Positions 7,476 through 16,216 are shown, numbered from the stretch's first letter. The stretch is 64,000 bases of DNA from QHXW01 sp035297145 (GCA_035297145.1 DATGZN010000107.1:7234-71233); one strand, 5' to 3'. The notes: generated by a model from the sequence alone, not told the origin. Program-made: numbers and translations.

Positions 7476-8014
7476 CAGAAGTTCTCCAGAATCGCGGATA
7501 CGACCGACCGCGCCACCTCGCGGCTCAGGCGATCCATCGCCGGAAGACTCTCGTCGAAATAGGCATTGGGATCAACGGCGATCTCGTAGGTCTGGCGCGC
7601 CTCGAACCGGGGACGCTCAAACAGAACGGCGTTGGTGGCACGATCGCGGAGGGCGAGCTGCATGGTGACAACGGCCTGGATGGACGCGGCGCGGCCGGTT
7701 TTCGGGTCGATGGTCAGGGGAACGGAATCGACGCGGAGAACGGTGCCGGTGAGCACGGCGTCGGCGTCCTTCGGATCGTTCACAACCCGATAGCGAGTTC
7801 GCGAGATGAACTCGCGCGTGATAGCTCCGGGAAGATAACTGGTCAGTTTGTAGCTGACTGTCACATTCCCGAAAGCCGGGATGGCGATGGTCTTGATATT
7901 CGTGGGGAGCCCGCTGCTGGTATCAGCAGTCCCGGCTACGTGGTAGCCGCAGGATGTGAAGGTAAGAGGCAAAAGGCAAAGGGCAAAAGGCAAAAGTGGG
8001 CGGAATCCACTCAT
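7475..8014 (-). CDS. lptE: LPS-assembly lipoprotein LptE
   Basis: 179 aa. Lipoprotein signal with lipobox-like FTSC (Cys22), followed by GYHVAG, the hallmark start of mature LptE, and IKTIAIPAFGNVT. The family plugs the LptD barrel in the outer membrane for LPS export. It overlaps the upstream ASADH-like gene by ATGA and holA by one base. The hydrophobic core of the signal (LLPFALCLLPLTF) is encoded by a tandem GGCAAAA-type heptamer repeat (7967-7996) that also appears outside genes at 10626-10664. Confidence 0.9.
   Translation of the reverse strand: MSGFRPLLPFALCLLPLTFTSCGYHVAGTADTSSGLPTNIKTIAIPAFGNVTVSYKLTSYLPGAITREFISRTRYRVVNDPKDADAVLTGTVLRVDSVPLTIDPKTGRAASIQAVVTMQLALRDRATNAVLFERPRFEARQTYEIAVDPNAYFDESLPAMDRLSREVARSVVSAILENF
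7967..7996. repeat. Tandem heptamer (GGCAAAA/GGCAAAG) inside the lptE signal sequence
   Basis: Four adjoining copies of a 7-bp unit (GGCAAAA, GGCAAAG, GGCAAAA, GGCAAAA). Read on the minus strand they encode the Leu/Pro/Phe-rich hydrophobic core of the LptE signal peptide. A related block lies at 10626-10664. Heptamers of this type are known as mobile low-complexity repeats in several bacterial groups. Confidence 0.7.
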
Positions 8015-9000
8015 AATAATTCTTGAGCTACGGAAATGGCGTTTTCCGCGCGAAGGCGGAGATTATCGGCTACGATCCAGAGCCAAGCGGCCTGGGAGTT
8101 GTTGCGGTCGGGAGCGATGCTGCCGATGGCCAGTCCGCCCTGCCCTGCGATGCCCACCACATTGGGTGGCTCCGTATCACCGGCACGAAGATCAATGGGC
8201 TCACCTTCGAGTGCTTGTTCGATGGCGGAGACACCAGGGTTCTCGTCAAACTCTACCCAAAGCGAAATGCTGTAGCCGTGGAAGACCGGCGCCTGGATGA
8301 GGCGCAGCGAGGGGATAGGTGCGCCACCGGAAACTGCCAGCAACGTGGCAAGGTGCCGCTCGATGCGCAACTCCGCATCTTCGAGAGCAGCCGGCGCCTC
8401 TTCGCCGTAGCGGGACAGCATGTTGAAGGCAAGCTGCGCATCGAAGATCGCCTTGGGCTGGCCTTTGAAGGAAAGCAAGCCGACGGTCTGCTGTTGAAGT
8501 TCGTCCAATCCCTGCGCGCCGCGCTCACTCGCTGGCTCGAAGACATGGGCCAGGGCGCGGCCGATCCGGTGAGACGCATGAAGCCGGCCCAGGACCAGTG
8601 CGATGGCAATGGCGGCAGCGTTGGCGATGACGTGGATGGCATCCCGCGGCACCTGGTATGCGCGCTCGACCATGGGGGCGCGCAGCCGTGCGTCGGGCAT
8701 ATCTTCGGCCGCGTACGTGAGATCAATGAGGTTCGCGCGGGGTGCAAGCTCGCGGAGTTTTTCGACCGAATCCACTGCTCCGGCCAGAAAAATCGTCTGG
8801 ACGAATTCGAGATTCTCACCCGCCAGCGGTGTTACCAGCGCGGGCTCGCCGGCTTGCGCGGTGATCTTGCCGGCTTCGTCGCTCTCGGCCGCGATGAGGC
8901 GGAGCTCGTGTCCCAGAATACTGCCCGAGAGCAAATCGCGAACCTCGCGCCCCATGAGAGTTTGGCTGCCGACGAGCGCCAACGATTCCGTCTTAGCCAA
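8011..9000 (-). CDS. Aspartate-semialdehyde-dehydrogenase homologue lacking the catalytic Cys (Usg-1-like)
   Basis: 329 aa, the length and domain order of ASADH: a Rossmann NADP-binding start ALVGSQTLMG at 8-17, then the dimerisation/catalytic domain. The segment where ASADH carries the nucleophile (N-P-N-C-S-T) reads ANAAA at 126-130, so the cysteine is an alanine. The active-site GHS motif is replaced by VFHGYS around residue 240. It cannot do the normal phosphorylating dehydrogenation and resembles the Usg-1-like branch, whose function is unknown. It overlaps pssA by 8 nt and lptE by 4 nt, so it is co-translated with envelope genes. Confidence 0.85.
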   Translation of the reverse strand: MAKTESLALVGSQTLMGREVRDLLSGSILGHELRLIAAESDEAGKITAQAGEPALVTPLAGENLEFVQTIFLAGAVDSVEKLRELAPRANLIDLTYAAEDMPDARLRAPMVERAYQVPRDAIHVIANAAAIAIALVLGRLHASHRIGRALAHVFEPASERGAQGLDELQQQTVGLLSFKGQPKAIFDAQLAFNMLSRYGEEAPAALEDAELRIERHLATLLAVSGGAPIPSLRLIQAPVFHGYSISLWVEFDENPGVSAIEQALEGEPIDLRAGDTEPPNVVGIAGQGGLAIGSIAPDRNNSQAAWLWIVADNLRLRAENAISVAQELL

Positions 9001-9889
9001 CCTGGTGCTCCGGCTGTCCGGGTGGTGTGGGCCGCAAATGGCGCCGGATGATTCCGCCGATGCGGATTACAATGCCACTCCCCACATAACACGCGGCACA
9101 CACGACCAGCACGGGTTGCGAATAGAGCCAGATGAGAGCGATCAGGACGCCCACCACGATGACGGTGAGTGGCGTACGCGGTCGCGTCAGGTTCAGGTCT
9201 TTAAAACTGTAATAGCGCCAGGTGCTCACCATTAAGAAAGACAGCAGAGCCAGCAAAACCATCCAGGCGACGGCGAAAGGCCAGTAAGTGATCGGCTCGG
9301 AATCCGCCGCGTAGACCACCGAAGCCACCATTCCGGCGGCGGCGGGGATCGGCAGCCCGACAAAGTACTTGCGATGCGGGCGCCCTGGATTTTTCGGGAT
9401 GGGGTTCTTCTGAACATTGAAGCGCGCGAGCCGGGCCGAGCCGCACAGCAGAAACAGGAATGTAAAAAAACTGCCGACCCCCACGAGCTGATCGTGCACC
9501 GCGCGGGCGAGGCCGGGATCGATAAACTGCACACCCCAGACATAGGCCAACACGGCGGGCGCAATCCCGAAGCTGATGACGTCGGCGAGGGAATCCATTT
9601 CGCGGCCGAACTCGCTGGCGGTGTTGGTCATGCGCGCGATGCGGCCGTCCAAGCCATCCAAAAGAAAAGCCAGGCCGATGGCTTTAGCCGCGATTTCGAA
9701 GTGATGCTCAGCGCCGGATGTGCCGTCATGTGCCGCCATCGCGCCTTGCAGGGACTGAATCACCGAAACGAAGCCAAGAAAAATGTTTCCCGCAGTGAAG
9801 AGCGTCGGCAACGCGTACGCGGCGCGAGGCGGACGGTGATCGGGCGAGCGCGGGTCGATGAACCGCTTCTTGAGATTCAGCCCTGACAT
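8993..9889 (-). CDS. pssA: CDP-diacylglycerol-serine O-phosphatidyltransferase
   Basis: 298 aa integral membrane enzyme making phosphatidylserine. The complete CDP-alcohol phosphotransferase motif is visible: D78, D81-G82, A85-R86, G95, D99 and D103, with exact spacing. About six to eight membrane segments follow. ATG at 9889 is chosen because the preceding in-frame sequence belongs to another reading of psd. It overlaps the psd stop by 13 nt and the ASADH-like gene by 8 nt. With psd it gives the two steps from CDP-diacylglycerol to phosphatidylethanolamine. Confidence 0.93.
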   Translation of the reverse strand: MSGLNLKKRFIDPRSPDHRPPRAAYALPTLFTAGNIFLGFVSVIQSLQGAMAAHDGTSGAEHHFEIAAKAIGLAFLLDGLDGRIARMTNTASEFGREMDSLADVISFGIAPAVLAYVWGVQFIDPGLARAVHDQLVGVGSFFTFLFLLCGSARLARFNVQKNPIPKNPGRPHRKYFVGLPIPAAAGMVASVVYAADSEPITYWPFAVAWMVLLALLSFLMVSTWRYYSFKDLNLTRPRTPLTVIVVGVLIALIWLYSQPVLVVCAACYVGSGIVIRIGGIIRRHLRPTPPGQPEHQVG

Positions 9890-10539
9890 GCTACAGGCTC
9901 CAGGCTGCTGACTTGGGCGGAGGATTCCCGCGCCGGCTGAGTAACGTTGCGGCGCGCCAAAACGCTCGATCCGGCGGCCACGCGCATTCCTTCCCGCACC
10001 AGGATCTCCCACTCGGGACCGAATACCACGTCGACACGCGAGCCGAACTTGATGAGGCCCACGCGCTCCCCGGCGGCGACTTGGTCGCCAGGTTTTTTGT
10101 TGAATACGATACGCCGCGCGATCAGCCCGGCAATCTGTTTGAAGATCACACGCGTGCCGTTGCCTTCCACCACCACCGTATTTTGTTCGTTCTGCGCCGA
10201 GGCTTTCTCCTTGCTGGCCACCAGAAACCGGCCCTTCTGGTACTGAACGCCGGTGATGGTTCCGGCGATGGGGGTGCGGTTCACATGCACATCGAAAATG
10301 TTCAGAAAGATACTGACGCGCCTCTGAGAAGGGCCTTCGGGACGCACGGCGACGACTTTGCCATCGGCCGGGGACACCGCTACCGGGCCTGAGGGAATGT
10401 CGCGCTCGGGATCGCGGAAGAAATACAGGCAAAACGCCGCGAGCACAAACAGCGGGAGGGCGAGCCAGGGCTGTACCCACGTCATCGCCACACCCGCAGC
10501 GGAAAAAACGACACCGTAATAGATTCCGTCGCGCACCAT
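9877..10539 (-). CDS. psd: Phosphatidylserine decarboxylase, short proenzyme form
   Basis: 220 aa. Seen: N-terminal membrane segments, FFRDPERDIP at 40-49, VSPADGKVV near 55, the DVHVNRTP motif at 83-90 and the self-cleavage site FGS (Gly166-Ser167) in IKFGSRVDV. Cleavage there creates the pyruvoyl prosthetic group on the small alpha chain. The length matches the short class found in many bacteria with pssA alongside. First gene of the minus-strand operon running to holA. The C-terminal 25 residues after the alpha-chain core look unstructured. Confidence 0.93.
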   Translation of the reverse strand: MVRDGIYYGVVFSAAGVAMTWVQPWLALPLFVLAAFCLYFFRDPERDIPSGPVAVSPADGKVVAVRPEGPSQRRVSIFLNIFDVHVNRTPIAGTITGVQYQKGRFLVASKEKASAQNEQNTVVVEGNGTRVIFKQIAGLIARRIVFNKKPGDQVAAGERVGLIKFGSRVDVVFGPEWEILVREGMRVAAGSSVLARRNVTQPARESSAQVSSLEPVACQG

Positions 10540-10625
10540 GAGATCGACAGCTCGCTTTCATTTTCTCACGTGCCGGTGCGCTTGCGCGGCGGGTTCGTTA
10601 CTGGATTTCTGGCGGTCCGCGCATT

Positions 10626-10664
10626 AAGGCAAAAGACAAAAGGCAAATTGCAAAAGGCAAAAGG
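10626..10664. repeat. Intergenic tandem heptamer block (GGCAAAA/AGACAAA)
   Basis: Successive GGCAAAA-like heptamers with small variations, related to the block in the lptE signal sequence at 7967-7996. It lies between the psd start and the SDR remnant and shows no coding function here. Confidence 0.65.
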
Positions 10665-10673
10665 AGAGAAACG

Positions 10674-10933
10674 CTAGGCTGCCATGGCTCGCCTGCGTGC
10701 CACCAGTTGCCCGCTGAACAGCCAGAGACGGCGGCCTTCACAAATCTCTTGTGCCAGCGAGGCTGGCTTGACTGGCCGGAAATGCTTGATGTGACTGTAG
10801 AGCGCCCGCCTGTTGCCGCGAGGCCGCGGGCAATGGCTCTTCCGATGCCATCAGTGCCTCCGGTCACTACGGCCGTGCTTCCCGTACGAATCACTGGCGT
10901 AGTTGACTCACCTGTTGGCGCAGCGGAGAACAT
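10674..10933 (-). pseudogene. Short-chain dehydrogenase remnant with internal deletion
   Basis: The first 45 codons or so give an SDR cofactor motif, TAVVTGGTDGIGRAIARGLA. Soon after, the matching reading frame moves to another phase and continues as LAQEICEGRRLWLFSGQLVA up to a TAG, which resembles the C-terminal end of retinol-dehydrogenase-like SDRs (RRLWELSEELV type). The whole middle of the about 280-residue enzyme is missing and the two ends are out of frame, so it is a dead remnant. Position among repeats supports decay. Confidence 0.65.
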
Positions 10934-10939
10934 CTCGAC

Positions 10940-11084
10940 TCAATAGGCAGGGCCGGATTGCTTACTCCGGGCCGCCTCAAGAAGCAGGCCGGTTACGCAG
11001 AACAGAAGCATGACACCCTCCGGGATGAACAGACTTGTGCCTTCCGGGACAGCGCCAAGTTTTGTGACAGGTTGAGGGGAATGT
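10940..11084 (-). pseudogene. Possible C-terminal surface-anchor remnant (PEP-CTERM-like)
   Basis: One minus-strand frame, opened by a stop about 48 codons upstream, ends VPEGTSLFIPEGVMLLFCV..., a hydrophobic segment and EAARSKQ before TGA. The pattern of a P-E-x motif, a membrane helix and a basic end resembles a degenerate PEP-CTERM sorting tail. No start codon or upstream protein is present in frame. Low confidence; it could be chance. The rest of 10562-11102 holds only the SDR remnant and the heptamer repeat. Confidence 0.25.
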
Positions 11085-11102
11085 ACGGAATCTTACGGTT
11101 CT

Positions 11103-12617
11103 TCAGCCAACGAGTTTTAGCTCGCGGATGGCTTCTCCGGCGCCGCTGAGGTCGGCCAGCTTCATTTCGGAATACTTGCGAGAGAGCAGCACTCCCGGTG
11201 CACCGGCGCGGAAAGCTGCCATCACAGCCTCTTTGACCCCTTGCGGCGTGCTCTTGCTGTGGTTGGTCTCGGTTGGGATGTCGATATCGATTCCAGGCCA
11301 GATCATGGTGTGGGTACCGGCAACACCCTCGAGTGCGCGCTTTGTCTCACGATAAACGTAGTCCGCCGAAAGCCCCGTGTAAGGAATCTGATCATAGCTG
11401 CGCTCTTTGATATTCATGACCGCATAGTTGAACTCGAGCAAACTCTGCTTCGAAAGGTCCCCGTAGAGCGTGGAGCCGATGTTGTCCACATAGAGCGCCA
11501 TGCGCTCGCCGCCGCAATTGTTGTACATCACGATCTTCAGGAAGTCCGAGTATTTCGAAAGCTCGCGGAGATCCTGTTCAGCGCGGTAGATTGGGTTAAA
11601 TGAGTTGTTGTGCCAGATGTGCCAGCCCACCGGTAGGTTTGACTTGGCAGCCTTCACTGTCTTGTATATGGCGCCGTAAGTTTCGCGCAGACTGTCTGTC
11701 CAAAGCATCTCCCAGGCCGCCAGCTCCGGATAGCGCAGCAGCAGCCGCCAGAACTGGACGTAGTAACCATCCACGGGACGCTCGCCGCTGCGCGCCGCAC
11801 GGACGAATTTTTCCAACTCAAGAAAACCCTGCCTCGCACGCTCCACATTGATGCCGCGTTCCTTGGCCTTGCTCTGACAAAACTGGCAGAAGCAGGTGAC
11901 ATTACCTGGATCGATGGGCGGATCGTCATGCGTGGCGCCGAGACCATCCGAAAGCGCACCCTGCCGCTCGGAACCCCACATGATTCCGTCAATGTCATAT
12001 GAGCGCGTGTAGTCTTCCACCAGACCCGTGAGGAAATTCTGGTAATCGGGATTGTTCAGGCACAGCGTTTCCGCGTTTCGGCCATAGAGATCCCGCTCCT
12101 GGAGTCTCTCAATGTTCGGCAGGTCGGTACGGAACACGTCCTCCAACCAGCAGATGGTCTTCATACCGCGTTTCTTGGCCGCGGGAAGGACTTCGGCGAG
12201 AATGTCGAGATTGACGTGATCGGGCGCGCGCGTCTCTTTGAGAATGGTGTTCTGGTAGAACTCCGGGTGCGGTGTGGCGAAGTTGCCGCCGTGAAATTTG
12301 AGGTCGTACTCCTGTTTGCCGTGATCGGGCAGTGGCTGGCCGGGAATTTGCCGTCCCGCGATTCCACGGCCGTAGGTGAACACCGCGAGAAAGAGGGTAT
12401 TGACGAATGCGCGCTCCTGGAGCACGTCGAGCACCTTTTCGACGCCTTCATCCACAAACGAAATAGCACCTATTTGAATGCCGATCATTTTGGAGGACAC
12501 AACAGCGCGCGCCGGATTGGACGCAGCCAAAGCGGCGCCGGCGCCGACGGCGGTCTTCAGAAAACCGCGGCGATTCACGTCCAGACCCGGCATGGAGTCA
12601 CCGCTATCGCTTTTCAT
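11103..12617 (-). CDS. Tat-exported TIM-barrel (glycoside-hydrolase-like) protein
   Basis: 504 aa. Twin-arginine signal NRRGFLKTAVGAGAALAA near residues 11-28, then a barrel-like sequence with a CFCQFCQ cysteine cluster near 270 that recalls GH42-like/GHL barrels, DGIMWGSE near 205 and WHIWHNN near 345. The exact enzyme family was not recognised. ATG at 12617 overlaps the end of the beta-helix gene by 14 nt; ATG at 12593 (MPGLDVNRRG) is an equally good start. Third gene of the minus-strand carbohydrate block. Confidence 0.65.
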   Translation of the reverse strand: MKSDSGDSMPGLDVNRRGFLKTAVGAGAALAASNPARAVVSSKMIGIQIGAISFVDEGVEKVLDVLQERAFVNTLFLAVFTYGRGIAGRQIPGQPLPDHGKQEYDLKFHGGNFATPHPEFYQNTILKETRAPDHVNLDILAEVLPAAKKRGMKTICWLEDVFRTDLPNIERLQERDLYGRNAETLCLNNPDYQNFLTGLVEDYTRSYDIDGIMWGSERQGALSDGLGATHDDPPIDPGNVTCFCQFCQSKAKERGINVERARQGFLELEKFVRAARSGERPVDGYYVQFWRLLLRYPELAAWEMLWTDSLRETYGAIYKTVKAAKSNLPVGWHIWHNNSFNPIYRAEQDLRELSKYSDFLKIVMYNNCGGERMALYVDNIGSTLYGDLSKQSLLEFNYAVMNIKERSYDQIPYTGLSADYVYRETKRALEGVAGTHTMIWPGIDIDIPTETNHSKSTPQGVKEAVMAAFRAGAPGVLLSRKYSEMKLADLSGAGEAIRELKLVG

Positions 12618-14106
12618 AACAGCCGATGTCTACGTGTCCACCCTTGACTCGCGTTGAGCCTTCGAGATCCTGCTCGCCCAGCGGCAATCCCGCGATCACA
12701 CCTCCATTGACTGCGGGGGAATCCGATCGCAGGTGGAAGTCATTCTTCGAGAGGTCGGCGAAGTGCGGGTCGGAAAAATGGGAATGACCGTCGTTACCGG
12801 TCGCGGTGACGTACTTCTCGAATCCAGTGTGGATCGAGGGGTACCATCCCCACGTGCTAGCCGTGGCTCCGGAATCGCAATAGTAGAGATTGTAATCGAC
12901 GGTCACGGTGGGCGTCCCGGCGACGGCAGGACCGGATTTGCTCGCTGTTATCAGGCAGTGGGCGCCGGCGTAAACGATATTATTCTCGAATCGGTTGTCC
13001 GTCATATTGAATTGCATCTGGAACTCGCCCGAGCCGGTGCTGGATGTATCGTTTCCGTAGAGAGTGTTGTTGACCACCATGCAGTGGTCGGTGCCGCCAC
13101 GCTCCGCACCATAGCCGCCAATGGAAACGGCCGCGGTATTGCAGGCGTAAATCAGGTTATTGCGCGCAGTGATGTAGCTGGTTGTGCGGTTGCGATGCTC
13201 ACTGGCCAACTCAATGCCGAAGTCTACGTGATGAATGATGTTCCGCTCAATCAGGATTCTCGTGCCACCATCCACATAGATGCCGTCGGAAGACTGGTCA
13301 TTGCCGTAGGCCGGATTGCCGCGCGAAGTGATGTTATAAACCAGGTTGCCGCTGACGACTCCGTCGCGGGCTTGATCGACCGCTGGGTCAGGCGCAGTGC
13401 GCTCAAAGCCGATGATATCGATTCCGATATTGTTATTGTCGTGCACCACGTTGTGCGTAATGCGAAAGTTAGTCACGTTCCCGTTCACAACCAGTGACTC
13501 GCTCGAACCGGTCTTGAGATGGTGGACTTCATTGCCGTCGATAACCAGTTCACTGATGGGAGTCTTGGCGTCGGTGCCGTAAACAGCGATGCCAAATCCG
13601 TTGCCGCCGCTCCCTGGGGCATCTCGCCCTTGGAAATTGTTCTCAATGTGATGAACGTTGTTGTGCAAAAGCTCAATGTGCGTGCCCGAGCCCGTAACAC
13701 TGATGCCCAGTGGGGCGAGCCGGTGTTCCGCAGTGCGGAAGTTCCGGATTTCGAAGCCCTCGATCCGGATGTAGCTCTTTTTGTGGATAACGAGCATGCC
13801 GCTTCTGCCGTCGGGAGTGAGATGCTCGCCTTCTAGAATGGCTGTCTCGCCGGGATGACTTCGGAACGTGACGTACCCGTCGCTTGGGTTGCCGGATACG
13901 TTGATGGTTACGCGTTCCTGGTAGATTCCGCCACGCACATTAACGGTGCTACCTGCCCGTGCCGTATCAGCGGCGTGCTGAATGGTACGCCAGGGAGCGG
14001 TTTGAGTGCCGGGATTGGCGTCATTGCCGGTGGTTGCAACGTAGAAAGAGTTTGCCTGAGCAAATACTGCTGAGACACAAAGAAATACCAAGGCAAGGAA
14101 TCTCAC
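12604..14106 (-). CDS. Secreted right-handed parallel beta-helix protein (pectate-lyase-like)
   Basis: 500 aa. GTG at 14106 is chosen: it follows AAAGGAG at 6 nt and starts a signal peptide (VRFLALVFLCVSAVFAQA). The mature part opens with FYVATTGNDANPGTQTAPW, typical of DUF1565/PL9-like helices, continues with repeated N-N-x-V/I-H/Y-x rungs, and ends with a choice-of-anchor-Q type tail (DFHLRSDSPAVNGG, VDIGCYE). Catalytic residues were not assigned, so binding or lyase activity on plant or microbial polysaccharide is inferred. It starts 11 nt after the upstream TIM-barrel gene. Confidence 0.8.
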   Translation of the reverse strand: MRFLALVFLCVSAVFAQANSFYVATTGNDANPGTQTAPWRTIQHAADTARAGSTVNVRGGIYQERVTINVSGNPSDGYVTFRSHPGETAILEGEHLTPDGRSGMLVIHKKSYIRIEGFEIRNFRTAEHRLAPLGISVTGSGTHIELLHNNVHHIENNFQGRDAPGSGGNGFGIAVYGTDAKTPISELVIDGNEVHHLKTGSSESLVVNGNVTNFRITHNVVHDNNNIGIDIIGFERTAPDPAVDQARDGVVSGNLVYNITSRGNPAYGNDQSSDGIYVDGGTRILIERNIIHHVDFGIELASEHRNRTTSYITARNNLIYACNTAAVSIGGYGAERGGTDHCMVVNNTLYGNDTSSTGSGEFQMQFNMTDNRFENNIVYAGAHCLITASKSGPAVAGTPTVTVDYNLYYCDSGATASTWGWYPSIHTGFEKYVTATGNDGHSHFSDPHFADLSKNDFHLRSDSPAVNGGVIAGLPLGEQDLEGSTRVKGGHVDIGCYEKR

Positions 14107-14117
14107 GCGACTCCTTT

Positions 14118-16055
14118 CTATTCCAACCACGCAACCGCGCCTTTTTCGATGGCTGGCAATTCGCAAGAAAGCTTGCCGTGGTTGAATTCCCCGTGTATCT
14201 TCTGCGGTTGGCCGAGAAATGGAAGAAAGGCAATTGTGCCAGGCCCTTTCGCAGAGAAGGTGACCTTCACATTCTGTTCCGGAGTCTGGCGAGCTACCTC
14301 CTTGGACTTCAGTCCTTTGAAGTTGGCGAGAAACACGGATACCTTGCCGTCAACTTTGGCTATCTGACTAGAAACGAATGGCGCCGCAGTGACTTCCACC
14401 GTGGGTTTCACGGCCTTCGAAACCTCCGCTGCGAACGCTTGCCTCAGCTTGTTGAATTCGGCCGACTCAAACGTGCCCGCGGCGGCTTGCTGGTTGAATT
14501 CCTTCTGCAATTGAGCGTAGTAAGCTTTGCCGGGACAGTTGGGACGATAGATGCAGTTCTTACCCGTCAAGCGGCGCATCGGATTTGAGGCCTGGTCCGC
14601 CCCGCTGCTGTCATATTTTCCAGTCTCGCCGGTAACCATCAAGGTCTTCCCCGATGCCACGTAAGACTCCAGGTAACTCAACTCGTCTTTGCCCAGGCAG
14701 CGCGCGTCCGGCAGAATCAGCAGATTTCCGTGAAAGTCTACAAGAGTCCGGGGGGTCACAATCTGAAATTCCAGATGAGATTGCATGAGGAACATCATGA
14801 TGCCACGGTAGGAGTCAATGAACTCTTTGGCAAAGTAATTTCTGGTTTGGGGCGAGAAGTAAACTCCGATAGGCCGAATCGGCTGCCGTGGGAGAAAGAA
14901 CGTATTCTCGTGTTCCTTGATCCATCCAAAGATCAGCTTGCGCGTCTGGATGTCGTTCGAGCCCGACATGACGTGCCCCTGGACATCCCAGGTATTGGTC
15001 CCCGCCATCAACTGTGCCATCGCCAGGTTCTGCATCGCCTCGCCGGGTGCGATCGGCTTCTCCTTTTCCCACGAGTAGCTCAGCATCCAGCTAGGTTTAC
15101 TGCCGGCAAACGCGCGGAAGGAGTACATGCCAGCCATGTCCTGAAACCAGGCGAGCGGTGTGCGCGCAGCCGACCGGCCGCCGGTTGAGTACTCATGCGC
15201 GATGGTGTCCACCACTCCGTACAATTCGTACACATCCGAGCCGACGCGCACGGCGCTCTCTTCGATGCCCGGATAGATCTCGGCGATGGTCTTACACTTC
15301 GGATTCACCGCCTTCACGTTGGCGTCAATTTCTCGCATGAAGTCAGTGATCGCCTCAATGCGAAAGTCCACCCACTTACGGAAGTTCGCGTCGCGGAAAT
15401 CGCCGAGTTTCAAATCGGTCTTGGCGTTCAGCCCGGTCTTGGCCTTGAAGGCGGCGACGGTGTAATCGTCAAAGCTGACCCAGGTGTCCTCCCAATTGTC
15501 GAAGTGCGTCATCCAATAGGGGATGTCTACGTACACACCGTCGATGCCCGTCGCCGCGATCTGCCGCACCCGCTCCATGTAGATCTTGCGCCACTCGGGA
15601 GCAAAAGGCGTGATCCAGACGTCCTCGTCGCCTTCGCGAATCCAGAATGCGCTGCCGCCGCCAAAGAGCGCCGGCTCGCCGGTAATCTTGCGTTGCAGCC
15701 AATCGGGGTGATCTTTCGCCATGCTGTGTGCGGCTGAGGCAGCATGAGCCGTGATGCATTCGGTGCCCGCAATGTAGACGAAGGCGTAATTGCCGGCGGC
15801 ATGAGCTTTCTCGGCAACCGCGTGAATGGCTCGCAGTTTTTCCGTGGGATCGACAAAACTTTCGAAACGGCCGGGGATATCGTTGTCCACTTCGATGCCG
15901 AAAACGTTGGTGTCGGCGGCCCCGCGGACAATCTGATCCGCGTTATCCACACGCAGTCCGTTACCGGCAATACGCACGTAGTGCGTCCAGTCCTGATCGG
16001 TCTGGCCAGCCAGGAGGCTAAGGCACCCGAGGAAAACGCAGAGAGTTCGCAGCAT
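14118..16055 (-). CDS. Secreted TIM-barrel, beta-galactosidase-trimerisation-like protein
   Basis: 645 aa. ATG at 16055 gives a signal peptide (MLRTLCVFLGCLSLLAGQ). The first two thirds look like a GH-like barrel: HPDWLQRK, DGVYVDIPYW near 195 and AEIYPGIEES near 265. The later part (LLILPDARCLGKDELSYLESYV, SGKTLMVTGETG) resembles the trimerisation/GATase-like domain of GH42 beta-galactosidases, followed by a small beta domain. Substrate unknown. First of three co-directional genes and divergent from the alpha-galactosidase gene across a 161-nt promoter region. Confidence 0.7.
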   Translation of the reverse strand: MLRTLCVFLGCLSLLAGQTDQDWTHYVRIAGNGLRVDNADQIVRGAADTNVFGIEVDNDIPGRFESFVDPTEKLRAIHAVAEKAHAAGNYAFVYIAGTECITAHAASAAHSMAKDHPDWLQRKITGEPALFGGGSAFWIREGDEDVWITPFAPEWRKIYMERVRQIAATGIDGVYVDIPYWMTHFDNWEDTWVSFDDYTVAAFKAKTGLNAKTDLKLGDFRDANFRKWVDFRIEAITDFMREIDANVKAVNPKCKTIAEIYPGIEESAVRVGSDVYELYGVVDTIAHEYSTGGRSAARTPLAWFQDMAGMYSFRAFAGSKPSWMLSYSWEKEKPIAPGEAMQNLAMAQLMAGTNTWDVQGHVMSGSNDIQTRKLIFGWIKEHENTFFLPRQPIRPIGVYFSPQTRNYFAKEFIDSYRGIMMFLMQSHLEFQIVTPRTLVDFHGNLLILPDARCLGKDELSYLESYVASGKTLMVTGETGKYDSSGADQASNPMRRLTGKNCIYRPNCPGKAYYAQLQKEFNQQAAAGTFESAEFNKLRQAFAAEVSKAVKPTVEVTAAPFVSSQIAKVDGKVSVFLANFKGLKSKEVARQTPEQNVKVTFSAKGPGTIAFLPFLGQPQKIHGEFNHGKLSCELPAIEKGAVAWLE

Positions 16056-16160
16056 TTCGGACGTGAGAAACAGTATAAGACAATCCAGCCGACGGTCTAC
16101 AGAAATTTTCATATTACTTTGTTTGCTTTCGTTTTCGGTCCTCATGGCAAGAAATCGCAA

Positions 16161-16190
16161 TTGACGTCGGCCTCCGACTGGGCATATGCT
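16161..16190 (+). promoter_or_regulatory. Candidate sigma70 promoter for the alpha-galactosidase operon
   Basis: TTGACG at 16161-16166 and TATGCT at 16185-16190 are separated by 18 nt, which would place transcription start near 16197, about 20 nt before the ATG. It lies in the 161-nt divergent region between the two carbohydrate blocks. No SD precedes the ATG at 16217. Confidence 0.4.
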
Positions 16191-16216
16191 GAAGTCGATT
16201 CAAAACCGGCCACTAT

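Noticed and set aside
8023..9051. Long open frame (about 340 codons) on the plus strand across the ASADH-like gene
   Set aside because: It is antisense to a gene with recognisable domain features and proper overlaps with neighbours; its product matches no family and is an effect of high GC.
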